NCBI GenBank assembly: GCA_023105745.1
Contig: JALGQZ010000007.1
Location: 3,579,592 to 3,643,591 of the forward strand
Source of the DNA: Austropuccinia psidii
Lineage: Eukaryota; Basidiomycota; Pucciniomycetes; Pucciniales; Sphaerophragmiaceae
Direction of reading: 5' to 3'
DNA length: 64,000 nt
Of the stretch, positions 20,529-31,080 are shown piece by piece. Under the pieces are notes generated by a model. It worked only from the letters and a program-made list of their open reading frames with translations. It had not been told where the DNA came from and did no database searches. A program made the translations under genes and the position numbers. Position 1 is the first letter of the stretch, and each line of letters starts with the position of its first letter.

Positions 20529-22040
20529 TGGGGTAACTTGGTCTTGCATCCCTTTTCTAGAATAGCAGGAGTTTGATTGGTACTGGCATGAATTGATGTC
20601 TGATATTCCAATTCTAATGCTAGTAGAAGATTACACCATTCATAAGTGAATCCATCACAATCTTTTAATTCAAGGCCATATGCACAAAATCTTCTCACCA
20701 TGTCTTCCAAGGTTTGTATCATCTTTTCAGCTAGACCATCAGTTGGTGGGTGGTAGGCTGGAGGGAAAGACAATTTAGTGCCAAATAATTGGTGAAGATT
20801 TGTCCACAGTTCTCAAGTGAATTTGGGATTGCTGTCACTAATGATATTTTTGAATATGCCAGTCAATGATACTACTCTATTCCATATTAGAAGAGCTGTA
20901 TTCATGGCTGTATAATCCTTTTGACATGGTAAAAATATTGGATTTTTTACTGAATCTGTCTACAATCACTAGGCAAACATTATAACTTCTGTCACCTCCT
21001 GGTAGTAGGCCAGTTACCAAATCAATATGGACGATTTCCCAAGGTCTGCTGGGTTCTTGGATTTTGATCATAATTCGACATCTTTTGCCTGTGGATTTAT
21101 TTGCCTTTTGACATCTTTCACTGGTTTTGCAATACTCAGCAACAGTGTTCTGCCACATTGGCCACCATATGCAGGTCTTTACTTTTTCTCTTGTTCTGTC
21201 TTCAGACAGATTTCCTGAAAACGGGCTGTCATGGCATGCTTTCAGTACAAGATTGATTAATGACCTGTCCACAACTTTTGTGACACATGTGTGCTTGGTT
21301 CTGTGGTAAATTATACCATCCAGTAGGTGAAATATTCCTTCATCATAAGATTTCCTCCATGATTAATCCAAGGAATGTATTAGAGAGTTGTCTTTACAGT
21401 CTTTGTTAAGTAATTGGCATAAAATGCTACAATTCATATCTTGAGTGTAACTGGTTCTTCCTTCTTCAACAAAGGTGGTGTTCAAGTCTGTAACACTTAT
21501 TCCTGCTATTGGGATCTGTGGGGAAGCATTTTCTGGAACATAATCAGGATTATCAATATTATTTGGTAATGGCCATGTGCTTAGCCCATCTGCATTTTTA
21601 TGAATATTACCGTCTTTATGAACAATAGTCATATTGCCCCTATACTCTTGTATGGCTATTTGCCATCTGAGCATATGTCTGTTGGGTGTTTTCATATTCA
21701 AAAGTCATTTAACAGCGGTACAATCTGTTATTAATTCAAAAGCACATTCTTCCAGAAAGTAATTGAGTTTTTCTAAAGCCCAAGAAAGGCATAAACACTC
21801 CATCTGACTTGCTCCATATCTGGCTTCAGTTGGTCTGATTTGCCTGGATATGAAACATATGTGTCCTTCCACAGGTTTATCATTGATAATATGGACTTGA
21901 TGAAGTGAAGCACCAAGTCCATCCCCCAATGCATCAATATAAAGCTTAAAAGGCAGCTTCAAGTCTGGTATCAGTAAGAGTGGAGCAGTGGTCAACGCCT
22001 GTCTCAGAGATTCAAAGGCTTTGACTTTGTAAACAGTCAT
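20529..22040 (-). pseudogene. A2 pol: RNase H and integrase, decayed
   Basis: Fragments on the minus strand give RNase H ([34 protein letters not shown], from 22040), the integrase zinc domain (CHDSPFSGNLSEDRTRE with CKTSERC, where a zinc-binding Cys of the usual CKTC is Ser) and the core (HIDLVTGLLPGG, AYHPPTDGLAEKM). Several stops and frameshifts separate them, so no active integrase could be made. Confidence 0.85.
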
Positions 22041-23700
22041 TTTAAATAATGTGTCTTTGTCACATAATTTCTAAAGAGGTCTTGCTATGGATGCAAAATC
22101 TTTAATATTTTGCCTGTAATTTCCTGAAAACCCCAAAAATGACTGAATTGCTTTCTTATTCTGGGGCATACGTTTCAGCAATACTGCTGCAACTTTTGTT
22201 TTGTCAATTCCAAGGGATAAACCAGGTACTACATGTCCCAGTTCTTCAAGTTCTTTAAATCCAAAATGGCATTTCTGTAAGCAAATTTTCATGTTGACAG
22301 ATTGGATTGTTTTCAAAACTCTGGATAATCTGTCTATATGTTGTTTCCAAGCTTTGAAACAGACAATAATGTCATCAATGTACATGATTAACCATCCCTC
22401 TGAAAGTTCTTCAGGGAAAATTTCATTCATCATTCTTTGGAAGTGTGAAGGTGCATTTTTGATTCCAAAAGCCATCCTCAAATATTCATAAACTCCCCAA
22501 TGAACAATAATTATTAAGTATTTCCTTGCCCTTGGGGTCACTACATTTTTATGAAATCCTTCAAGGGCATCCATAGTGCTTATATACACTTCTTGAGATA
22601 TTTGGGTGAGGGCAATTTGGATTTTGGGTATTGGGTATCTGTCTGGAACAGTGTAAGTGTCCAGAGCTCTAAAGTCCCCAACCATTCTAGATTTTCCATT
22701 ATGCCATGCCACTATGACTAGTGTAGTTATGTCTACTTCTTAATTGTGGCCAACCTTTCTTATTACACCAAGATCTAGGAGTTCTTTAATGTGAATTTCT
22801 AGAGCTTCTCTTGATTTAGGACTTGCTGCATATGTAGGTCTTCTTAAGAGTGGTGGATAAGGTCTCTCAATATTAAGGATGATGTCAACTTCATGACCAA
22901 AAATTGCTCCCAAAGGTTCTTTGTCTGATGCAAATGCTTCTCTGTGGTCATATAAAAGGGCAGAAAGTTCATTTTCCTGATTATCAGTCAGATGAGGGCT
23001 TATTTCAGGTTCATTTAACTGTTCAGATTTGAATCTTTCCAGCTCTCAGTTGGGTGCTGCTACTTTACTTAATGTAATTTTTCTTTTAAATGGTAAAAAG
23101 GCAAATTTTTGAGACTCATTGTCTCCAATAGTAAAGTATCTATCTCTGTTGTTGTGTAAGTCTATTCCATATATGATAAAATAGTCATTTCCCAATATAA
23201 AACGGGTACTAAAACAATTTCCCATAACAACAAATTCAACAGTGATTCTTAAATTTCCATTAATATGTGGGAATATGATATTGGTCTCAAAGATTCACAA
23301 TGCTTCCATTGGATTACTTGCACTAGGGAATTTTATGCCATCAATTGGTAGGAAGTGGTCTTCAAAATCTGGTACACAATTCTTAAGAAAAGATTGCCAA
23401 CACAAGAGAAGAAGGCTCATGGGTCAAGTAAACGTTTAGTGGGTTTGTTATTAATTACCACTTCTGTTATACAGGAGTTATCAGCTGTATAACCTTTTCC
23501 CCTGTTTGGTTTGGTTTTCATAAGTTGTGCATCTTGAGGTTTTGAAAAATAAAGTTTACCATTGCTAAATTGTGGCAAGTGAAAATAAAATTCCATGATG
23601 TCAAAGGTGGCATTGATATTTTCTATATCCCTTGAAGATTCAGAAAATATTGATGACTTATCATGTGAATTTTCTTCAATATTATTGTCTTTTTCAACAT
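22041..23700 (-). pseudogene. A2 pol: protease and reverse transcriptase, decayed
   Basis: RT is readable at 22712-22071 (STMDALEGFHKN, FGIKNAPSHFQRM and the catalytic IMYIDDIIVCF). Upstream parts to 23060 carry the RT N-terminal region with a stop. Protease lies near 23500-23100; its active site would read LLDPGAF as in A3, but the Gly codon is TGA here. The DP-G wording, instead of DS/T-G, is unusual for this protease class. Confidence 0.8.
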
Positions 23701-25846
23701 AAGGTTCTTTTTCAATGTCAATTTCATTGGTTTTTCCCCTTTTTGGACATATATTGGCTAAGTGGGTGGTGCATTGGAAAATATGTCACTTTCTGACTGT
23801 ATCTGCAGATTTATACTTAACATTATTAGAGCTTTCTTTGGGATGTTTTTCCACAGAATCTTTCCAAGGTGTATTAAACCTTGCTTTGAGATTCACCCTA
23901 CTAGAACCAATTTTGGTTCTGGGGGTTACTTCCTATAATATATTGATAATATCCTCTGCTGAAGATTGTTCAGTAGTCCTGCTTTTAACAGCATGCTCTA
24001 AGTCACCTTCACATCGTCTCAGAATTGCCCTGTGGATCATAGATTCTGACATGTCAGGATACAATGCTGTTAATCTGTCTTTTTTTGGCTAAACCATGGT
24101 AAAGCTTTGTCTTTATCAGCATTAAATTTGGCAGATTCAAAGGCTGCTTCCACTTTCAATCTACAAGCATCATTGGCCCATTTGTTGATAATTTGGGTTT
24201 TGCACCAAGTCCAACTTTGGTGTCTATGTGCTTGTCTTAATTTGATATACCATCTGTGAGCTGATCTGGTAAACAAGGCATTAAATATTGCTGTTACAAA
24301 TCTGTCTGGTAATTTAAAATCTTCTTTGATAATTTAAATTCTTCTGATGAATTAAATATGGTCATATTCTCCTTCAGCCCTGAAGTGAGGCCATTCATTA
24401 AGTTTTGGTACTTCTTTCAAAAGTGCTCGGCCCATTGATAGTTCCAAGTTATGAAAAGAAGTGGACAATTCATGTTTTAACTGTGCATTATCAGAATCCA
24501 ATGCTTGTAGATTTGGAATTCTTGTGGCCTCATTTTGATTCAGAGGTGTAGACATTCTTGGTAAGGTGTTCAGTATTTGTTCAATATCATTCATTTTACT
24601 GGTGCTACACCTTTGGGAATTTCTGTATTCATGTTGGAAGGCTTGTATTGAATTTATTACTTCAATTTTTTACATGTCTTCTTTATGTGTCAGTTCTTGC
24701 CATAACACTCTCTGTCTTGTATTATCAGCAGTGACTTGATTCAATTTCATTGATAATTTTGATACTTCTTCTTGTGAAGCATCAAAACACTTTTTTAAGG
24801 AAATGGTATATGTCTTTACTTAAGTAAATGAATTTGAAATGTCATCAAGGACTTTTTTGTTATCTATCTTGATATTATTTATGGCTTGCTTATTTCTTGT
24901 TCCAATTACGCAATAAATATTGAATTCAGAATATTTGTCTGTTAATTCTTTAATGATGGCAGATTGCTCATTTGTCTTATTTCCAAGAGAATTATCTTTA
25001 TTGGATGTTTTAATTGTTCTTAGATCTTCTCCAAAACACATAGGTTTTCCATTGATTTGGCTCAGACTCAAATTATTATCTTTTAAGATTGTTACAAATT
25101 GATGAATTTTTATCAGAAATATGAATTTTTACGTCAGTTATAGCTTCATACAATTCTGGGATAGAATCAAAAATATCAGAAATAATTTCTGATATTTTAA
25201 TCTGGCTTCCTCCTTCTTTTGTAATTCCATCATTGTTCTGGCCATCTGAAATACATTTTGAATGGCATCCTATTGAATCTTTGGAATCCTGTAGCCCTGG
25301 CTGTAAGGCTTTGTGGCTGGTGCCTTTTCTTTGCCCTTGTTCTGAGCTTGTGGCTGCTTTTTCGCGTTGGAATTGCTTCTTCTGGCCACTTGGGCTGTTT
25401 TTGGCACTTGTTTGGGTGGTGGAGGGTTGTTTTTCCTCCAATCTGCTGTTAATAGAATCATGTTCTTCTTTTCCATCAATGGATGCCATCCATTTAGTAA
25501 CTTGTAAGTGTTGGGATGGCCCAGGAATTCTCTCACAGTCAGGTAAGAATTCATGCAGTTTTTCCAAAGATCTGCAAGGATCTGGTACTCTCTGTGCTTC
25601 AATGAATTGTTGTGAGCTTTCTTGCTGGCTTTGTAAATGTCCACTGAGGCTTCTTGTGGCAGTGTCAGCTCTTTTTGAAGGTAAAACAGCTTTATCAGCT
25701 TCAGGATGACACAATTTCTTAATTTGGAGGTCAACAACTGACCGTTGTTCTTCTGTAACTGATTGGTTTCTGCCATAATCATGTCTATGACCTTTCTGGG
25801 AGCTGCTTGAGTGGTTATAGCTGGCTCCTGATCTGGTTGAAGGCAT
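23701..25846 (-). pseudogene. A2 gag, decayed
   Basis: From the ATG at 25846 (MPSTRSGASY), 256 codons are open to 25076. Pieces at 25071-24820, 24594-24352 and 24276-24070 hold a coiled-coil-like region and the Gag domain (HRWYIKLRQAHRHQSW). At 24085-24079 an A AAA AAG run puts the rest of Gag in the -1 frame, as in A3. The zinc knuckle near 23800 has lost cysteines. The Gag ATG is inside predicted intron 2. Confidence 0.8.
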
Positions 25847-26095
25847 ATTTCATGATTAAAAAGCTTTAAAATAGTAATTTTACGTCACAAAACTTACTAT
25901 TGGCCAAATTCTTAGCTTTATGAAGAGTATTAAATATAAGAAAATTAATCAATTCAGAAGAAATTGGTTCAGGTTGATTATTCTGAGTCACAATAACAGT
26001 ACTATTATGGTCAGAATTAACAGTACTGGCAGGAATAATGCTGGTAACTGTTGAGACTGTTTCAATGTTTTCTTGTCTTACCACGTTTTCAGACA
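25270..26095 (-). pseudogene. Family A spliced ORF1 overlapping gag, copy A2
   Basis: Exon 1 is 26095 to 25898; with A at 26172 before intron 1 it reads ATG TCT GAA AAC. Exon 2 from 25832 is open without a stop to 25270, in the +1 frame to gag: NQEPAITTQAAPRK, then the core LADLWKNCMNSYLTVREFLG and LLNGWHPLMEKK, a Lys/Gln-rich basic part and PYSQGYRIPKIQ. The stop there is premature relative to A3, which continues for about 30 residues. Exon 1 carries Ser/Thr/Asn-rich sequence with one frame-consistent reading. This is the best preserved family A ORF1 here. Its function is unknown. Confidence 0.6.
25833..25897 (-). other. Predicted intron 2 of A2, containing the Gag ATG (65 nt)
   Basis: The donor is AATA|GTAAGTTTT (25897) and the acceptor CTTCAACCAG|A (25833). 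The Gag ATG at 25846-25844 lies 11 nt before the acceptor. The exon-1 frame, if unspliced, stops at 25868-25866, just upstream of the ATG. Lengths in A1, C and D are 64, 68 and 65 nt. Confidence 0.6.
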
Positions 26096-26171
26096 CTAAA
26101 ATTAATGAAAAAGCCAATTAATTAAGTAAAAAAAGGGTATTTCAAAAAATAAATAAAAATATATGCCTCAC
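26096..26171 (-). other. Predicted leader intron 1 of A2 (76 nt)
   Basis: The donor is TTATAA|GTGAGG (26171) and the acceptor TTAATTTTAG|TGTCTG (26096). Joining makes the ORF1 start codon from A plus TG. Confidence 0.5.
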
Positions 26172-26305
26172 TTATAATATGAAAAAATTATTTCTTTATG
26201 GATTTTTTGAATTATAGGTATTTTTTATAAGTTTTTTTGAAAATTTTTCAATATAAGAAAAAGGATTAAAAAAGAGTAAAAAAATATGTCACAGGAAAAT
26301 ATCAT

Positions 26306-26318
26306 GGCTGGGCCCCCA
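26306..26318 (-). promoter_or_regulatory. Putative primer-binding site of A2
   Basis: The minus strand reads TGGGGGCCCAGCC two bases after the 5' LTR. The first eight bases are identical in families C and D. Confidence 0.55.
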
Positions 26319-26320
26319 AA

Positions 26321-27731
26321 TGTAAGGTGTGGATATGAAACTTGATAAAATATCAAGTACTTTTCCTGTCCTCAAAATTTGTATAAGGTAAAATTATTTA
26401 AAAATAGTAAGAAATAGTATTTTTATAGAGAAAATACACCATTCTTATTGTTTTAAATCTATAAGTATAAAAAAATAATATAATAAAAATTTATTGTTTT
26501 ACCAACAATAAAGATTTATCCGAAAATACTCTACAAGAGATATTTAAGGCTACAAAAGCAATTTCTTCAAGAGCAATTTCAATTGGAATTAATTGAGCAA
26601 AGAACTGAAAGCAATTAATTGAAGAACAAAGTCTTTAAAAAGATATTTTAAAGAGAAAACATGACAAAAATTGACCAGAGTGAATTTGGAAACAAAGTGA
26701 CAAAGTTAACAGTGATGAAAGATGGTTTAATTCACTTTTGGGGTGGTTCAGGGGTAAAAATGACTATAAGAGTTACAAAAAATCATTATAATGATTTTTT
26801 TCACGTGGCTAAAAGGCTTAGAATGATATAAAAAGGGTGGTTGGAATGTTTTATTGATTTGTTTAACATTTTCTAAACTAATTATAAATGGAAATGATTC
26901 TAACAAGAAGAGAAAAGTGGGGCAAAGAAGAAATTCTTTTATAGCCATAAATTTTCTTACTCCACAAGCAGAATGTTTTCTTGTCATTCGTGGAAAACAC
27001 TCTGACAACAGAAAAGCCAATTATGGCATCATTGAACCCTGGTTTAGACCAAAAAAGGGCTTGCTTTAGCCATTTTAGACGCTTAAATCAGCCATTACTA
27101 TAGTAACACCTGGCCTAGAGCCTTCAAAACACGTCAGAATGAGCATAAGAGATGTAGAAACCAGTTAAAACTGTTTTTGCTAACATTTCTTTATCTTAAG
27201 GGTAGTTTTACCCCCTTGGAAACAGTTGAAACTACCCTGGTTGGTATCAAAACCTCATCATCAATTGAGTCACAGACCCTGTGACTCAATTCCAGGCCAA
27301 AAGTGATTAAATTTTGTGTTGAATTTGAAACATCACGCCTGTCACCAAGGATCTTGGGGGTCTGGCTCCCCCTTAGAGCTAGAGTTCCTTTTCCCCCCCA
27401 AATTTAATCTTTCCAATTTATTTTTTCCTTTGGTTCCTCATCACGTATTATACTTACAGTTTACATATGTAATTACATTGAGTTTATTAGTACACTACTG
27501 TAATAATTGACACCTCATATTTAAATTAAAGTTCACTTATGTAATAAATGGGCACATTTTGACATTTCAAATGAAAATACTTCAATTCCTCATAGCGTCT
27601 AAACTATACACAACACCTCAATTTTAACACAAAAACTTATGATTAGCACTACATGTGATGTGAATTAATTTAAGGTTTAGAGGATTTCCAACTTTTATAC
27701 AGAAAATACAAAAAAATTAATTTAAGCTTAT
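26321..27731 (-). repeat. A2 5' LTR, first segment
   Basis: Family A LTR from tgtaaggtgtgg to the pentamer cttat (27727-27731), interrupted by a solo C-like LTR and resumed at 29235. Confidence 0.9.
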
Positions 27732-29229
27732 TGTCAGCCTGTGACTCAAAACAGAGGACCAGCATGACATCTAACATACCATAAGTAATGGTATGAGGAG
27801 TATTGGACAAATATAGCCAATACAAGTAAACTATAAAGAGGAAAACTCCTCAAATATAATAAGAAAGGACAAAGATATGCCCTATCAAAGATAAGACCAA
27901 ATAAGAAAAAACTCTTATTCTAGCCTCTAATCTAACTTATACATATTTCATGAAACCCCAACCAGAATGGTTTCTTTCTTGAAGCTCTAAGGTAGAGCTA
28001 TACAATGGTATCATCTATTCATCTGTAGCACTCCTAAATCAGGAGATACCATTATACCACCTTTTTTCCACCAACAACCCCTCAAAGGTGTAGGAGGGCT
28101 TGTACAAAACTGTACAAAAGTACATCCAAATTCAAGGTCTGAGTGAGAGCTTTAATTTGAGATACCTTAGACCCCTCTATCTTCCAAATTGACAAAGGGA
28201 TCTTGGTTTAAAGGTTTACATCTCAAAATACAGGATTTCTGAAACTAACCATATAAAGAAACCCCTGTATCTTTGGAATATATTCATACAGCTGTAAAGT
28301 GTTGTATATCAAACTGTAGATCTAATCAAGCCCTACAATACTGTATCATTGGAATACAGATATCTTCTAAATTGGAGAAGATATCTGGCTTGGAAGGTTT
28401 TGAAGCCTCATACTGATGAACAAAAATACATCCAAAAACTTAAAGTCTCTATAGCTTTTGCTATCTTAGAGAAGGGTAATCATGAAGCATATCGAATTGA
28501 AGAGCCCATTAAGCCCTTCAATTCTGTGCTCTTGGATTCTTGATATCTCAAAAACTGACTAAGATATCTTGGTTGGAAGTATTTTGACTAATACTGGTCT
28601 GTACCAAACCAGTACCAACCAGTACTGGCTTGATACTTAAAATAATGGTTGTTTAAAGCTTAAACCCGCCCAGAATGACTAATATTGGTCATCCAGACAC
28701 TCTGGACACGTCACAATGGTGCTGACGTGGCCTGTGAAGAGTTTTTTCACCCTGTATTGATCCAGAAAGATCATTTGTGGTCCAAAAACCACAATTCTGA
28801 CTATGCTGATGTCAGAATTGATGGTACAGAACCACAACCCAGCCTCCAGAGTGAAAAGTTTCACTCTGTAGACGTGTGAAGAGCCTACCAGTCTTTCACA
28901 GTCCTCAGAGGAGATAAAAGCAGGTCTTTCCTCACTGGAAAAGAATCATCTTATAATGAATTAACATCCTTACGTAGTAAAACTGTCTTATACCAGTAGT
29001 ACTCTTAGGATTATATTGATATAATTGAAATAATTAATTATTGTAGTGATTTTCACAGTCAATTGATATTAAATCATTGCAACCCAGGTTCTCAATAGAT
29101 TCATCACCACTGTTATCATATTACAGTAGAACCTGTTTACTATTATTAAAACTTATTTTTTGTGTGTCACAGTCATAGTGCTAGCTTGTATTTACTATTT
29201 TTAAGCTACTACATAGACTCACCCTGACA
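27732..29229 (+). mobile_element. Solo family C-like LTR in the A2 5' LTR (1498 bp)
   Basis: It starts tgtcagcctgtgactcaaaa and ends catagactcaccctgaca, like the family C LTRs at 32770 and 41037 but diverged from them. The pentamer cttat flanks it (27727-27731 and 29230-29234). No internal sequence remains. Open frames inside it are not conserved. Confidence 0.9.
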
Positions 29230-29630
29230 CTTATTTAGAGTTGAGTTACAGAAATTTCACTCAGAGGTGACCACACCTCATTTTTTATAAGGAATCCAAT
29301 GGTGAAAGAAATTTTGTATGTTTATTTTTTAGATAAGCATTTATGATAAAATTTATTTAACTTTTTTCCAAAATTATTTTATTGTGCTTAATTTTTTTGA
29401 AAATTCATTTTTCCTTATTTTTTTTCAAGTAAAAATGTGTTTTTACAATTTTCAAATTTAATGTATTTTTATTTTTAAATCATGATTAAGTTTTTGATTA
29501 TATATATAAATTCATATTTATATTTTAATTTTTATTTTAATAATGTCAATAAACTCATTTCATTTATGTTTGTATATGAATTTTTGGTTTGTGGTTTTTT
29601 GGGTATATGAAAATACCTCTAAGGTTCACA
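29230..29630 (-). repeat. A2 5' LTR, second segment
   Basis: The family A LTR resumes after the solo LTR and ends at 29630 in aaggttcaca, followed by the element's target pentamer ctaaa. Confidence 0.9.
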
Positions 29631-30326
29631 CTAAAAGTCATATTGTTTGAAAATTTACGGGGGGTTTTGATGGGCACCTGATGTGTTATTAATCCAAAGC
29701 TACTAGCCCTAATACATTGCTATTTTTCTTAAGATTATTCAAATACTTTTTGGAAATTAATTTGAACCTGTTTCCTACAAATTATTTCATGGCTTTTAAC
29801 TTCTTGTTAATTTCATAATATCTTCTATCCTCTGGTACTGTGAGGTCAATTTTTACAGGGTTTTATCTGCCAAATCCCTGGTTATTTTGAGATTTCCCCC
29901 AGAAATCACCTATCATTCCTTCTCCTTGAGTGTCATGACCAGTTATATATACATATACACTGGAGGCCTTCTTTAGAATATTATCCAACTTCTGAAAATA
30001 AGAAAGGAAGTCTAAACTGCATGAATATTCAAACAAGGTGAATCTGACAATAGGAACAGTCTGGTGGTTTGTGGAAGAATCAACAAAAATTTGATATAAC
30101 TATTCCCGCCAAAAGGCTTCAAAGTATTAAAATATAATTGGTTTCAACTAGTGAGAAAATAATATCTGAAAATTACTGGAGCTTTGAAATCTCTAACTTC
30201 ACATTAGTAATACTCTTTCCTATTTGACATAACATTATCAATAATTTTTCCTCTGTTTTTATCTTTCCTTTGTTTATCCTTCAATTCTTCTTGAATTAAT
30301 TCATTATTTTTATTTTTATTTCCCAT
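29631..30326 (-). pseudogene. 5' part of an unrecognised gene split by A2
   Basis: From an ATG at 30326 the minus strand reads MGNKNKNNELIQEELKD, then EVRDFKAPVIFRYY and, after a T-run frameshift, DSSTNHQTVPIVRFTLFEY, VYVYITGHDTQGEGMIGDFW, KIDLTVPEDRRYYEINKK and SFGLITHQVPIKTPRKF up to the A2 border. About five in-frame stops and two homopolymer frameshifts interrupt it, yet the remaining reading is long and protein-like. It continues at 5857-5494. I do not recognise the family. It could be a host gene or the cargo of an older transposon. Confidence 0.5.
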
Positions 30327-31080
30327 TGAATTTTATAATAAATGTATAATAAAAATAATTCCAATGCTTTGAGTACTACTTAAGTGATTGAATGGTTCAG
30401 TTTCTGGATTGCTTAAAAACAATATATTTAACTTGTGAAGCTTGATTGGGTCAAGAATGATGAAAAACTATTCATCAATTTTTGAAAAAGCCTGTGTCAC
30501 GTAATTGTACCAAAATTGATTTGTTGATGAAACACAAATTTAAAAAAACCATGCCTCCATAATAATATGACATCAGAATGTTAAATTTTAATAAAGAAAC
30601 ATGTTTCATTTTAGGACGATTTTCAATAAAAAATGCATTATTAAATTAAAAAAGCATGTTTCAAGCAATCACACAAAAATGTTTCTTGTTTTGAAAGTGA
30701 CATTCTTTAACTAATTAAAAAAACATTTTTCATGTTATGAAACTCCCATGTTTGAAGGGAAAAGTAAAAGTTTTTATATTATGAAACAAACCTGCTTCAA
30801 GTTATCAAGCAAAATGTTTCAAGTGATTACAGAAAGATGCCTGAAATAATGAAACACTCATGTTTAAAGTAAGCAAATAAACATGTTTCATACTAATAAA
30901 CTCCCATGCAACAAAATTATTTGTTTCATGTGATGAATTTATTAAACCACTGTTTCATAAGGTAATACATTTTTCAATGAAACAAAGGTGACATCCAATG
31001 AAATTATTATTCGCATATAATTAACTCCCAAATTTCATTTATTAAATCAAAATTAAAATGAACATCATGAAATCTAAAGT
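30327..31080. repeat. AT-rich DNA with dispersed ATGTTTCA and TGAAAC motifs
   Basis: No gene is supported. Between about 30530 and 31000, catgtttca-like motifs and their complement tgaaac recur roughly a dozen times at irregular spacing. This looks like an eroded tandem or inverted repeat. Confidence 0.45.

Larger units (their letters stand above)
5858..29630 (-). mobile_element. Family A Ty3-type retrotransposon, copy A2, with three nested insertions
   Basis: The 3' LTR is on the left (5858-6793 plus 17181-18079), the internal region in the middle, and the 5' LTR on the right (26321-27731 plus 29235-29630). Removing the B element, the solo A LTR and the solo C-like LTR with one target copy each leaves about 10.06 kb. 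Flanking pentamers are gtaaa (5853-5857) and ctaaa (29631-29635), a target duplication with one mismatch. Gag, protease, RT, RNase H, integrase and chromodomain remnants are in Ty3 order but carry many stops and frameshifts. Confidence 0.85.

Noticed and set aside
25270..26095. ORF1 as an envelope protein
   Set aside because: A spliced message recalls retroviral env, but no signal peptide or membrane segment is visible in the ORF1 core, and it overlaps gag instead of following pol.
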